Below, piece after piece: positions 1-8,230 of a stretch of 58,515 nt of DNA. Positions within the stretch are counted from its first letter, which is position 1. Each line of letters starts with the position of its first letter. The stretch spans positions 1 to 58,515 of the forward strand of contig JAODAX010000023.1 of the NCBI GenBank assembly GCA_025463675.1, in the 5' to 3' direction. Below the pieces are notes generated by a model. The model was not told where the DNA came from. It saw nothing but the letters and a program-made list of their open reading frames with translations, and did no database searches. The position numbers were made by a program, and so were the translations under genes. Source of the DNA: Naasia sp. (GTDB taxonomy: Bacteria > Actinomycetota > Actinomycetes > Actinomycetales > Microbacteriaceae).

Positions 1-345
1 GTGAACCCGAAGACCCAGGACGCGGTCTACCGGGCTGTGGGTCGCGCCGGCGTCGTGCTCATCGCGGAAGGCCCGAAGACCCGCACGAACCGCATGCTGG
101 ACGAGGAGAAGCGCAAGGTGTCGCGCATCCTGCCGAACGTGCCCGTCTCCTCCATCCAGGTCGGACCGGACAAAGACTCCGTGCAACTGCACGACATCAA
201 CCGCCGGCTCGGCAAGTTCAAGCGCAGCCTGACCAAGGCCGAAGTGATGGCGGTGAGCAACCGCCTCAGCTCGCTGTCGAGCAACAACCTGCCCATCCCG
301 AAGGGCATCGACCCGATGAAGGTCCGCCCGCAGCGGATGCGCTGA
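1..345 (+). CDS. DUF4191 domain protein, C-terminal part (start outside window)
   Basis: The reading frame is open from base 1 and encodes about 114 residues matching the cytoplasmic tail of the actinobacterial DUF4191 membrane protein family, with the basic, KGID-MKVRPQRMR-type ending. Family members have N-terminal membrane segments, so the true start lies upstream of the window and the GTG at base 1 is not the start. In mycobacteria this gene lies just after lipB-lipA and just before the RDD gene and glnA. Here the RDD gene and glnA are about 13.7 kb away, beyond an accessory island. The molecular function is unknown. Confidence 0.75.
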   Translation: MNPKTQDAVYRAVGRAGVVLIAEGPKTRTNRMLDEEKRKVSRILPNVPVSSIQVGPDKDSVQLHDINRRLGKFKRSLTKAEVMAVSNRLSSLSSNNLPIPKGIDPMKVRPQRMR

Positions 346-349
346 GCGC

Positions 350-748
350 ATGACCCCCTCCGAAGCCGCATTGCTGCTCGGTGTGGGGCCCTCCGCGTCG
401 CTCGCCGAGGTGCAGCAGGCGTTCACCCGTCAGGCACGGCTCACCCATCCCGACCTCCTGGTCGACGCGACCGACGACGACCGGCACGAAGCCGGGCTCC
501 GCTTCGACCGGCTGCACGAGGCGCGCGCGGTGCTCCTCGAGCACCTCCCCGTGGTCCCCGTGGCCTTCGACTACCCGATCCGCCGGCCGCGAGAGCGGAT
601 GGGCGGCTTCGGCGGCAGCATCCTCGTCTTCCTCATCCTGGCCGCGGTCATCGTGTTCGCGGTGACCACGATGGACGGCTATCGGTTGGACCAGGTGCAG
701 AACCTGCGCGGCGGCGTCGAAACCACCGTGCCCGACCCGGCGCCCTGA
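350..748 (+). CDS. J-domain (DnaJ-like) protein with C-terminal membrane anchor
   Basis: This is a 132-residue protein. Residues 4-62 resemble a J domain, with the HPD tripeptide at residues 33-35 that stimulates Hsp70 ATPase activity. It lacks the Gly/Phe, zinc-finger and substrate-binding regions of true DnaJ. A single hydrophobic helix at about residues 88-107 should anchor it in the membrane with a short Pro/Val-rich tail outside. It starts four bases after the stop of the DUF4191 gene, so the two are probably cotranscribed. A role as a membrane-tethered DnaK co-chaperone is inference from the HPD motif. Confidence 0.7.
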   Translation: MTPSEAALLLGVGPSASLAEVQQAFTRQARLTHPDLLVDATDDDRHEAGLRFDRLHEARAVLLEHLPVVPVAFDYPIRRPRERMGGFGGSILVFLILAAVIVFAVTTMDGYRLDQVQNLRGGVETTVPDPAP

Positions 749-758
749 CGACCGGCGC

Positions 759-2057
759 TCAGCGCGGACGGGACTGGGTTCGCGCTTCGAGCACGTCGGC
801 GGAGCTCAGCTGCGCCCACGGCACCCGCGCGAGGAGCATCCGACGAGCGAGCAGCAGCACCGTCACCGCGGTGCCTGCGTAGAACACCACGACGACGGCC
901 ATCATCGGCACCGGGCCCGGCAGCGGCAGGCCCACCAGCGGGGCGGTCAGCGGGCCGATGCTGAACTGCGCGATCCCGATCAGCGCAGCCGCGGCGCCCG
1001 CGCGGGCAGGGTCCACCGACATCGCCATGGTGATGAGGTTGGGGATCACGAAGCCGAGCAACGACATCAGGAGCGGCATCAGCACCACGACGACCGTGAC
1101 AGGCGCCTCCGCCCAGAACGCGACGGCCAGGCACACCGCGTCGAGCAGCAGCAGGCCCAGCCCGACACTCGCCACGTTCGCCGGATGCCACCGACGCGCG
1201 ATGCGCCCGTTCAGCTGGCTGCAGACCATGAGGCCGCCCGCGGCTCCCGCGGCGACGATGCTGAACGCGCTCGGCGAGAGCCCGTACCCGTTCTGCAACA
1301 CGAAGGCGCTGCCGGTCAGATAGGTGATCATCACCGCGGTGGCGCACGCGGCCAGCACCGCGGGCACGGCGACCTGCGGCTGACGCAGCAGGGCGCGGGA
1401 CACCTCCGGCGACACCTCCGCCGTACCGGCCCCCTGGGCAGCGAGGCGCTTCCGCGGCAGTGTCTCCGGCAGCGCGGTTGCGACCAGGATGAGCGCGACG
1501 ACGCCGCCCCCGCCGATCAGCCAGAAGATCGGCCGCCAGGAATCCGTGACGTCGATGAGGAGTCCGGCCGCGAGCGGCCCGACGATGGCGCCCAGGGCGG
1601 TCAGCGCGGTGAGCCGGGAATAGTAGACAGCCAGCGCGTGCCCGTCGAGTAGGTCCCGGCCGATGGCGCGGGCAGCCGAGAGCGCTGTTATTGCCCCGAT
1701 GCCCTGAGCGAAGCGCGCGATCGTGAGCACGAGCACGCTCGGCGCGAAGAGGCAGGCGGCCGACGCGAGCACGAAGAGGACCAGACCTGCGAGGAGCGGG
1801 GGCCTCCGGCCGAACCGGTCGCTGACGAGCCCGGTGAGGATCTGGCCGACGAGGAGTCCGACGAGGGCAGCGGTGAGGGTGAGCGCGATGATCGGTTCGG
1901 CCGCATCGAACTCGTCCGCCATCACGGGCAGGCCGGGCGTGTACGCGTCGATGGTGAGGGGCACGAGGACGCTGAGGGAGCTTGCCACTCCCACGGTCAC
2001 CCCGACCGACGGGACCACGGTGGCGGCGGCCGCGCGCCGCCAGAGCGGGGTCAGCAT
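759..2057 (-). CDS. MFS transporter, Bcr/CflA-type drug exporter (paralog 1)
   Basis: The 432-residue protein has about 12 membrane helices and Bcr/CflA hallmarks: an IDAYTPGLP motif near the N-terminus, a loop motif GLVSDRFGRRPPL, and a LPETLPRKRL central loop. Such proteins are proton-driven exporters of small molecules. The ATG at 2057 was preferred because GAGGAGG lies at ideal spacing before it; an in-frame ATG at 2099 would add 14 residues. It is closely similar to the MFS gene at 12526-13965. The pair, both on the minus strand, bracket the catabolic island. The substrate is unknown; export of an island metabolite or a toxic acid is possible. Confidence 0.85.
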   Translation of the reverse strand: MLTPLWRRAAAATVVPSVGVTVGVASSLSVLVPLTIDAYTPGLPVMADEFDAAEPIIALTLTAALVGLLVGQILTGLVSDRFGRRPPLLAGLVLFVLASAACLFAPSVLVLTIARFAQGIGAITALSAARAIGRDLLDGHALAVYYSRLTALTALGAIVGPLAAGLLIDVTDSWRPIFWLIGGGGVVALILVATALPETLPRKRLAAQGAGTAEVSPEVSRALLRQPQVAVPAVLAACATAVMITYLTGSAFVLQNGYGLSPSAFSIVAAGAAGGLMVCSQLNGRIARRWHPANVASVGLGLLLLDAVCLAVAFWAEAPVTVVVVLMPLLMSLLGFVIPNLITMAMSVDPARAGAAAALIGIAQFSIGPLTAPLVGLPLPGPVPMMAVVVVFYAGTAVTVLLLARRMLLARVPWAQLSSADVLEARTQSRPR

Positions 2058-2208
2058 GCTGTCCTCCTCGACGGCGGCCGGCGATGGCCGTTGTTCCATG
2101 CTGGGGGGCTCCAGCTCATCTGTAAAGCACGCCTGCTCGGGCAGTCACCGCGGGAAAGCTCGGGAGGGGGCGGACAGGCCGTCCCCGGGTTGCGGCCTGC
2201 AGCCCCGA

Positions 2209-2214
2209 TAGCGT
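2209..2214 (+). promoter_or_regulatory. -10 element TAGCGT, leaderless promoter
   Basis: TAGCGT followed by six bases and then the ATG at 2221. Transcription would start at or next to the A of the start codon, and no Shine-Dalgarno sequence is present. Confidence 0.5.
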
Positions 2215-2220
2215 CACAGG

Positions 2221-3189
2221 ATGACCGTGCTGCCCGCCGCGCCCGCCGACCCACGATCCGTCGTCCTCCAGGTCGGGGCGCTGACCCCCGGAGCGGAGGC
2301 CGCCCTCCTCGCCGAGTTCCGCGTCGTCCGGCTTCCGAAAGATTTTCGGCCGTTCCTCGAGAAGCACGGCGGCGGGATCACCGTGGTCGTGACATCCGCC
2401 ACGGTGGGCGTCCAGCGCCCTGTGATGGAGCTGCTGCCCGACCTGCGGGCGATCGTCAACTTCGGCGTCGGCTACGAGACCACCGATGTCGCCGCCGCGA
2501 CCGAGCTGGGCGTCGCGGTCAGCAACACCCCGGACGTCCTGACCGACTGCGTCGCCGACCTCGCGGTCGGCCTCCTCATCGACGTTCTGCGGCGGATGTC
2601 CGCAGCCGACCGGTTCGTGCGTGCGGGCGGCTGGCCTGCCGGCCCCTACCCCATCGGCACGCAGGTGACCGGCAAGCGGGTGGGCATCGTCGGACTCGGT
2701 CGGATCGGCTCGGCGATCGCCCGGCGCCTCGGCGGCTTCGACACCGAAATCGCTTATCACAGCCGCACACCCGTGTCCGGAAGCGCCTACCCGTACGTCG
2801 GGTCCGTCGCCGAGCTGGCCGCGCGCAGCGACGTCCTCATCCTCGCCCTTGCCGCGGGCCTGGGAACGCAAGCGATGGTCTCCCGAGAGGTGCTCGAGGC
2901 CCTCGGGCCGGCCGGCTACCTGATCAACATCGCCCGCGGGTCCCTGGTCGACGAGGACGCGCTTCTCGCCGCACTCGAGGCCGGGACCATCGCGGGCGCC
3001 GCGCTCGACGTCTTCGCCGCGGAGCCGCACGTGCCGGAGAGGCTGCGGCGCATGGACAACGTGGTGCTGCTCCCGCACATGGGCAGCGCCACGACGGAGA
3101 CCCGCGGCGCCATGGCGGACCTGTTCCTGGCCAATCTGCGGCAGTTCTTGCAGGACGGCAGCCTCCGAACGCCCGTTTCGACGCCCTGA
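2221..3189 (+). CDS. D-isomer-specific 2-hydroxyacid dehydrogenase
   Basis: This 322-residue NAD(P)-dependent oxidoreductase interconverts 2-oxo acids and D-2-hydroxyacids. The Rossmann motif GLGRIG is at residues 158-163. The catalytic Arg (in ARGSLVDE, residue 239), Glu (268) and His (in LPHMGSA, residue 286) are all present, so the enzyme should be active. It resembles glyoxylate/hydroxypyruvate reductases more than PGDH or lactate dehydrogenase, but the substrate cannot be read from sequence. It stands first on the plus strand of the catabolic island, 152 bases before the E1 genes, and probably reduces or oxidises an island 2-oxo/2-hydroxy acid. Confidence 0.85.
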   Translation: MTVLPAAPADPRSVVLQVGALTPGAEAALLAEFRVVRLPKDFRPFLEKHGGGITVVVTSATVGVQRPVMELLPDLRAIVNFGVGYETTDVAAATELGVAVSNTPDVLTDCVADLAVGLLIDVLRRMSAADRFVRAGGWPAGPYPIGTQVTGKRVGIVGLGRIGSAIARRLGGFDTEIAYHSRTPVSGSAYPYVGSVAELAARSDVLILALAAGLGTQAMVSREVLEALGPAGYLINIARGSLVDEDALLAALEAGTIAGAALDVFAAEPHVPERLRRMDNVVLLPHMGSATTETRGAMADLFLANLRQFLQDGSLRTPVSTP

Positions 3190-3208
3190 GGGCCACCCGA
3201 CCGATCAT

Positions 3209-3281
3209 CCTGTACAGGGGTTCCCGGCGCACGCCGCCGCGGTTGTGCAGAGTGATCACCGCCTTCCCACCTGCTTGCAGG
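3209..3281. promoter_or_regulatory. Intergenic palindromes before the E1 operon
   Basis: The 152-base gap before the E1 alpha gene holds two perfect small palindromes: CCTGTACAGG at 3209-3218 and CCTGCTTGCAGG at 3270-3281. They may bind one of the island's regulators, but no protein can be assigned. I see no convincing -35/-10 pair. Confidence 0.25.
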
Positions 3282-3341
3282 CCGGTCGCGCCCGTGGGAC
3301 GTTGCTTACGCGGAACTCCCGTTCCGAGATTGCGAGACCCC

Positions 3342-4385
3342 ATGACCGCCACCGAGTCCCTCCGGACGGGGGCCGGCCTCGACGGAGAGCTGCTGCGCGA
3401 CCTGTATCAGCGCATGCTGCTCACCCGGCAGCTCGACCTGGAATTCGTCACGATGCAGCGCCAGGGGGTGCTTCTCGGCTACGCGCCGCTGCGCGGCCAG
3501 GAGGCGGCCCAGGTGGGCAGCGGGGCCGTCGTCGACCGTGCCCGCGACTTCGTCTTCCCGACCTACCGCGAAGTGGGCGTCGCCGTCGCCATGGACGTCG
3601 ACGTGGTCGGCTACATGGCCACGCACCTCGGCGTCTGGAACGGCGGCGCCTACGACCCGATCGCCTCGCGGTTCGGCGCCGTCAACGCGGTGGTGGCCGG
3701 CAGCGTGCTGCACGCCGTCGGCTGGGCGAAGGGAGAGAAGCTCACCGGATCCGACGGAGTGGCCCTCGCCTACTTCGGCGACGGGGCGAGTTCGCAGGGC
3801 GACGTACACGAGGCGATGAATTTCGCGGGCGTTGATCGGCTCCCCGTCGTCTTCTTCTGCCAGAACAACGGCTGGGCCATTTCGGTGCCGACCGCCCGCC
3901 AGGTCGCCGGCGGATCGGTCAGCGCGCGCGCCGCAGGCTACGGCTTCCCGGGCGTGCGGGTCGACGGCAACGACGTCGAGGCCGTGTACCTGGCGACGCA
4001 GGAGGCGTTCGCACGAGCGCGCGCCGGCGAGGGCCCCACGGTCATCGAGGCGATGACCTACCGCTCCGGCCCGCACTCCACCTCCGACGACCCCGGACGG
4101 TATCGGGAGCTCGTCGAGGAGAACTCCTGGATCGAACGCGACCCCATCACCCGCCTGGCGCTCCGCCTGCGGGAGGAGCACGCCGCCGACGAGGCCTACT
4201 TCGAGGGCGCGCTGGCCGAGGCGCGGGCCGCCACCGAGAGCATCCGCACCGGCATCACCGAGACCGTCGGCCGGCCCGCCGAGGAGATGTTCGACCTGGT
4301 GTTCGCCAACCGACCGACGACCCTCGATCAGCAGCGCGACCTCTGGCGCGCAGCCGCCGAGGGAGAGGAGCGCGGCGATGACTGA
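3342..4385 (+). CDS. TPP-dependent 2-oxoacid/acetoin dehydrogenase E1, alpha subunit
   Basis: The 347-residue protein has the thiamine diphosphate motif, GDGASSQGD ending in QNN about 27 residues later, that binds Mg-TPP. The overall form is that of E1 alpha of pyruvate, branched-chain or acetoin dehydrogenase complexes. E1 decarboxylates a 2-oxo acid, or cleaves an alpha-hydroxyketone, and transfers the two-carbon or acyl unit to lipoate. The ATG at 3342 was chosen over upstream codons because homology begins there. Its stop overlaps the E1 beta start by 8 bases (ATGACTGA), which implies translational coupling. The partner lipoyl protein and hydrolase (5393-6459) suggest an acetoin-dehydrogenase-like complex. 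Confidence 0.85.
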   Translation: MTATESLRTGAGLDGELLRDLYQRMLLTRQLDLEFVTMQRQGVLLGYAPLRGQEAAQVGSGAVVDRARDFVFPTYREVGVAVAMDVDVVGYMATHLGVWNGGAYDPIASRFGAVNAVVAGSVLHAVGWAKGEKLTGSDGVALAYFGDGASSQGDVHEAMNFAGVDRLPVVFFCQNNGWAISVPTARQVAGGSVSARAAGYGFPGVRVDGNDVEAVYLATQEAFARARAGEGPTVIEAMTYRSGPHSTSDDPGRYRELVEENSWIERDPITRLALRLREEHAADEAYFEGALAEARAATESIRTGITETVGRPAEEMFDLVFANRPTTLDQQRDLWRAAAEGEERGDD

Positions 4386-5400
4386 CGCACCGACCACGGC
4401 AGCACCGAGCACGACGCTCAGCATGCAGGCCGCCATCAACCTCGCACTCGAGCACGCGCTGGCCCAAGACGACCGGACGCTCGTCTTCGGCGAGGACGTC
4501 GGCAAGCTGGGCGGCGTCTTCCGCGTGACGGATGGCCTGCAGGAGCGCTTCGGCGCCGACCGGGTCTTCGACACCCCGCTCGCCGAGTCCGCGATCATGG
4601 GCATGGCCGTCGGCCTCGCACTGCACGGCTTCCGCCCGATCCCGGAGATCCAGTTCGACGGCTTCTCCTACCCGGCGATGAATCAGATCATCACGCAGCT
4701 GGCGCGGATGCACTACCGCACCCGCGGCGCCGCACCGATGCCGGTGACGCTGCGGCTGCCCAGCTTCGGCGGCATCCGGTCCCCGGAGATGCACAGCGAA
4801 AGCCTCGAGGCGATCTTCGCCCACGTTCCCGGGCTCAAGGTCGCATCGCCGTCGACGCCGACCGACGCCTACCAGCTGCTGCGCCAGAGCATCGCCGACC
4901 CGGACCCGGTCATCTTCATGGAGCCGAAGGCCCGGTACTGGAACAAGGCGCCGTTCGACGCCGCGATGGCACTCGCGGACACCCCGCCCATCGGGTCGTC
5001 CCGCGTGGTGCGTCCCGGCAAGCACGTAACGCTCGTGGCCTGGGGCGCCATGGTCTCGCGCTGCATCCGGGCGGCGGAGTTCGCCGCCGAGGACGGGGTC
5101 GAGCTCGAGGTCCTCGACCTGCGCTGGCTGAAGCCCATCGACGCAGCGGGACTCGCGGCCTCCGTGGGTCGCACCCGCCGCGCCGTCGTCGTGCACGAGG
5201 CGCCGCTGACCGCCGGCCTCGGCGCGGAGGTGGGCACCCTCATCACCGAGCAGTGCTTCGGCACCCTCCGCGCGCCGGTGCAGCGGGTCACCGGGTACGA
5301 CGTGCCCTATCCGCCCGGCGACCTGGAAGACCACTACCTGCCGAGCACCGACCGCATCCTGTCCGCCGTCCAACGAGTCCTGGAGTACCGCCGTGGCTGA
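4378..5400 (+). CDS. TPP-dependent 2-oxoacid/acetoin dehydrogenase E1, beta subunit
   Basis: This 340-residue transketolase-like E1 beta subunit pairs with the alpha subunit to form an alpha2beta2 enzyme. The N-terminal pyrimidine-binding part (FGEDVGKLGGVFRVT, then TPLAESAIMGMAVGLA with the conserved activating Glu) and the C-terminal domain (ending DVPYPPGDLEDHYLP) are complete. It overlaps the alpha gene by 8 bases and the lipoyl gene by 8 bases, so the three are made together. Substrate class (acetoin, branched-chain or other 2-oxo acid) is not decidable from sequence alone. Confidence 0.85.
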   Translation: MTDAPTTAAPSTTLSMQAAINLALEHALAQDDRTLVFGEDVGKLGGVFRVTDGLQERFGADRVFDTPLAESAIMGMAVGLALHGFRPIPEIQFDGFSYPAMNQIITQLARMHYRTRGAAPMPVTLRLPSFGGIRSPEMHSESLEAIFAHVPGLKVASPSTPTDAYQLLRQSIADPDPVIFMEPKARYWNKAPFDAAMALADTPPIGSSRVVRPGKHVTLVAWGAMVSRCIRAAEFAAEDGVELEVLDLRWLKPIDAAGLAASVGRTRRAVVVHEAPLTAGLGAEVGTLITEQCFGTLRAPVQRVTGYDVPYPPGDLEDHYLPSTDRILSAVQRVLEYRRG

Positions 5401-5725
5401 GATCAGCTTCAACCTGCCCGACCTCGGAGAAGGCCTGATCGACGCGAAGGTCCTGGAGTGGCTTGTGTCCGTCGGTGACTACGTGGAGCGCGGCGCGCCC
5501 ATCGTGGAGGTGGAGACGACGAAGTCTGCCCTCGAACTGCCCTCTCCACGTGCCGGCACCGTCGCGCGCCTGCACGCCGAGGAGGACGAGGACATCAAGG
5601 TGGGCGACCCGCTGATCACCTTCGAGGTGCCCGACGACTCGGCGGGGATCGTCGGGACCGTGCCGCAGCAGGACGCCGAGCCCAAGCGGCGCGTCCGGGT
5701 GCAGCTCCCCGACGACGAAGACTGA
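5393..5725 (+). CDS. Stand-alone lipoyl carrier domain protein (E2-like)
   Basis: A 110-residue protein consisting of one lipoyl domain (residues 2-80) with the modified lysine K44 in ETTKSALELP, then a short charged tail. Normal E2 proteins continue with a subunit-binding domain and a catalytic acyltransferase core; both are missing here. GTG at 5393 is the start. The stop and the start of the following alpha/beta hydrolase share one base (TGATG). AcoC-type E2 proteins of acetoin dehydrogenases fuse a lipoyl domain to an alpha/beta-hydrolase fold, so this gene and the next look like a split version. No E3 gene is nearby; housekeeping dihydrolipoyl dehydrogenase presumably serves. Confidence 0.8.
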   Translation: MAEISFNLPDLGEGLIDAKVLEWLVSVGDYVERGAPIVEVETTKSALELPSPRAGTVARLHAEEDEDIKVGDPLITFEVPDDSAGIVGTVPQQDAEPKRRVRVQLPDDED

Positions 5726-6459
5726 TGGAGGAGCGCGTCGCCGCCGGCGATGGGACCGAGATCGCCTACACCTGGCAGCCGGGCGAACGCCCGGTGCTGC
5801 TCCTGCATGGCTTCGCCACCACTCCCGAACTCACCTGGGAGACGAGCGGTGTGAGCCGCGCCCTCCGGGAGGCCGGCCGTGGCGTGCTCGCCGTCACACT
5901 GCGCGGCCACGGCACCAGCGGCAAGCCGACGGGCGCGGCGCGCTACTCCGCGCGGATCCTCGCGGACGACGCCACGACGGTCCTCGACGCCGCCGGCGTG
6001 GACCGGGTGGACGTCGTCGGCCACTCCCTGGGGTCCCGGGTGGCGTGGGCGTTCGCGCAGTCCTCCGCCGACAGGGTCGGCCGACTCGTCCTCAGCGGGG
6101 TGGGCACCCGGGAGGTCTTCGAGGGCTGGAGCCTCGGCGCGGTCCGGGCGCTGCTGCGCGACGGCGAGCCGATGGCCGACGAGACGGCGACGCGGCTGCT
6201 CACCGGCGCGATGGCATTGCCGGGCGCCGACCCCGACGCGCTGCTCGCGGTGGTGGAGGGGATGTCCGGCAGCGAGCTGGCCGGCCGCGCCGCCGGGCCG
6301 ACGCTCGTGGTCGCCGGCAGCGAGGACGCCCTGGCGGCGGACGCCGACGTGCTCGCCGACGCGATCGGAGCGGATTTCGCCGCCGTGCCGAAGCGCTCGC
6401 ACCTCAACCTGCTGAGCTCCCGCGCGTTCAAGCAGATCCTGCTGCAGTTCCTGACCTGA
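5725..6459 (+). CDS. Alpha/beta hydrolase, probable partner of the lipoyl protein
   Basis: The 244-residue alpha/beta-hydrolase fold has oxyanion motif LLLHGF (26-30), nucleophile S101 in GHSLGS, acid D201 in AGSEDA and H226 in KRSHLN, a complete catalytic triad. It is translationally coupled to the lipoyl gene. By analogy with AcoC it may act on the acyl-dihydrolipoyl intermediate, as transferase or as thioesterase. Alternatively it may hydrolyse a diketo acid produced by the island's dehydratase and SDRs. Both roles are inference. No signal peptide, so cytoplasmic. Confidence 0.8.
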   Translation: MEERVAAGDGTEIAYTWQPGERPVLLLHGFATTPELTWETSGVSRALREAGRGVLAVTLRGHGTSGKPTGAARYSARILADDATTVLDAAGVDRVDVVGHSLGSRVAWAFAQSSADRVGRLVLSGVGTREVFEGWSLGAVRALLRDGEPMADETATRLLTGAMALPGADPDALLAVVEGMSGSELAGRAAGPTLVVAGSEDALAADADVLADAIGADFAAVPKRSHLNLLSSRAFKQILLQFLT

Positions 6460-6477
6460 GCGACGGGCCCCCTGACA

Positions 6478-6492
6478 TATCTCTGTGAGATA
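6478..6492. promoter_or_regulatory. Perfect 15-bp palindrome, candidate operator
   Basis: TATCTC-TGT-GAGATA is a perfect inverted repeat 35 bases before the dehydratase start, in the only gap (67 bases) of the 3342-9659 gene run. CTGACA directly before it could be a -35 element. A dimeric regulator such as the GntR protein at 8961 is the obvious candidate ligand; this is inference. Confidence 0.45.
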
Positions 6493-6526
6493 CTGCAGGC
6501 TCACGTCCAATGGAGGTCGGAGTCCC

Positions 6527-8230
6527 ATGTCCCAGCGCGACCTGGTCCAAGGCGGCGGAGCCCTCTTCCGCGATACGGGGCAGGACGGCCTGATGCACCG
6601 GGCCTTCCTCCGAGCGGAGGGATTCTCCGCGGAGGATGTCCGCCGGAGCCCGGTGATCGGGATCGCGAACAGCGCGAGCGAGTTGAATCCCTGCAACGCT
6701 GGCCTCACCGAGGCGGCCGAGTACGTCAAGGAAGGGATCCGCGAGGCGGGCGGACTGCCGCTGGAGTTCCCCACCATCTCGATCTCCGAACCGTTCTCCC
6801 GACCGACGAGCCTCTATCTGCGCAACCTGATGTCGATGGACGTCGAGGAGATGGTGAGCAGCACGCCGATCGACGGCGTGGTCCTCCTCGGCGGCTGCGA
6901 CAAGACGGTGCCGGCGCAGATCATGGGCGCCCTGAGCGCGAACAAGCCGGCCGTGATGCTCGTGGCAGGGCACCGGCCGGTGTCCTGCTTCAAGCAGAAC
7001 CGGGAGTTCACGGTCGACGACGTCTGGCCGCTCTGCGAGCAGCGCCGCGTCGGCGAAGTGGACGACGCCGACTGGCTCGAGCTGGAGGGCGCGCTGAACA
7101 TCGGCGTCGGCACCTGCAACGTGATGGGCACGGCCACGACCATGGCGGCCGTCGCCGAGCTGCTCGGGTTCGCCCTCCCGGGCTCCGCCCTGCAGCCCGC
7201 GGGCAGCGAGGCGCGCAAGGAGCTCGCCCGGGCCGTCGGCCGCCAGATCGTGGCGAACGTCGCGGCGAACCTCCGCCCGACCGACGTCGTCACCGACGCC
7301 TCGCTGGAGAACGCCTTTCGCATCGTCTGCGCCCTCGGCGGCTCCACGAACGCCGTCATCCACCTCGAGGCCATCGCCGGGCGCGCAGGGCTCAGCATCG
7401 GCGGCGAACGATTCGAGGAGTGGTCGTCGACCACCCCGTACGTCGCGAACGTCCGGCCGGGCGGCAGCCGGCTGCTGACCGAGCTCGACGAAGCGGGAGG
7501 CGTGCCCGCTGTCGTCTCGCACATCCGCGAGCTCCTGCATCTCGACGCCGTCACCGCCGAAGGCCGCACGTGGACCGAGACCCTCAGCGACCGGGTGTAC
7601 GGCGAGCACCCGGCCATTGCGCCGCGATCCGCTCCGCTGTCCGAGCGTGGCGCGCTCGTGATGCTCACCGGCAATCTCGCCCCGCGCGGCGCCGTGTTCA
7701 AGGCGGCCGGGGCGCACGATCCTCGGCTGCAGCAGCACCGTGGCCGCGCCGTCGTGTTCGATGGCATCGCGGACCTGAACGCGCGCATCGACGACCCGGC
7801 GCTCGACGTCGACAGGGACAGCATCCTGGTTCTGCGCGGCATGGGGGTCCTCGGGGCGCCGGGCATGCCCGAGGTCGGTCACATCCCGATTCCCGGGAAG
7901 CTGCACAAGGAGGGGGTCCGCGACATGGTGCGCCTCTCCGACGCGCGGATGAGTGGGACCTCGACCGGCAGCGTGGTGCTGCACATCACCCCCGAGGCGG
8001 TCGCCGGCGGGCCGCTAGGACTGCTGCAGACCGGCGACGAGATCGAGCTGGACGTCGCGAACGGCACCATCCGGCACTTCGTCGACGACGAGGAGCTCGC
8101 CCGCCGCACGCCCTTCGAGAACCGGAACGCTCCTCAGCGGGGCTTCGCCTGGCTGCACCAGAAGCACGTGCTCCAGGCGGACGCCGGCTGCGACTTTGAT
8201 TTCCTGCGCGCGGCGGGAACGTGGGCGTGA
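6527..8230 (+). CDS. IlvD/Edd family dehydratase, sugar-acid dehydratase type
   Basis: The 567-residue Fe-S dehydratase has three conserved cluster cysteines: C56 (SELNPCNAGL), C124 (LGGCDKT) and C197 (GTCNVMGTA). The NPCN and CN-MGTA forms are those of sugar-acid dehydratases (xylonate/arabinonate type) rather than the usual IlvD. It should remove water from an aldonic acid to give a 2-keto-3-deoxy acid. ATG at 6527 follows GGAGG at good spacing; a GTG at 6485 in frame lies inside the palindrome and is unlikely. An SDR overlaps its end by four bases, fitting a dehydratase followed by oxidation. It could instead act on a dihydroxy-acid. Confidence 0.85.
   Translation: MSQRDLVQGGGALFRDTGQDGLMHRAFLRAEGFSAEDVRRSPVIGIANSASELNPCNAGLTEAAEYVKEGIREAGGLPLEFPTISISEPFSRPTSLYLRNLMSMDVEEMVSSTPIDGVVLLGGCDKTVPAQIMGALSANKPAVMLVAGHRPVSCFKQNREFTVDDVWPLCEQRRVGEVDDADWLELEGALNIGVGTCNVMGTATTMAAVAELLGFALPGSALQPAGSEARKELARAVGRQIVANVAANLRPTDVVTDASLENAFRIVCALGGSTNAVIHLEAIAGRAGLSIGGERFEEWSSTTPYVANVRPGGSRLLTELDEAGGVPAVVSHIRELLHLDAVTAEGRTWTETLSDRVYGEHPAIAPRSAPLSERGALVMLTGNLAPRGAVFKAAGAHDPRLQQHRGRAVVFDGIADLNARIDDPALDVDRDSILVLRGMGVLGAPGMPEVGHIPIPGKLHKEGVRDMVRLSDARMSGTSTGSVVLHITPEAVAGGPLGLLQTGDEIELDVANGTIRHFVDDEELARRTPFENRNAPQRGFAWLHQKHVLQADAGCDFDFLRAAGTWA

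Noticed and set aside
2116-3078. Minus-strand frame opposite the 2-hydroxyacid dehydrogenase
   Set aside because: The plus-strand dehydrogenase has all catalytic residues, so the opposite frame is a shadow.
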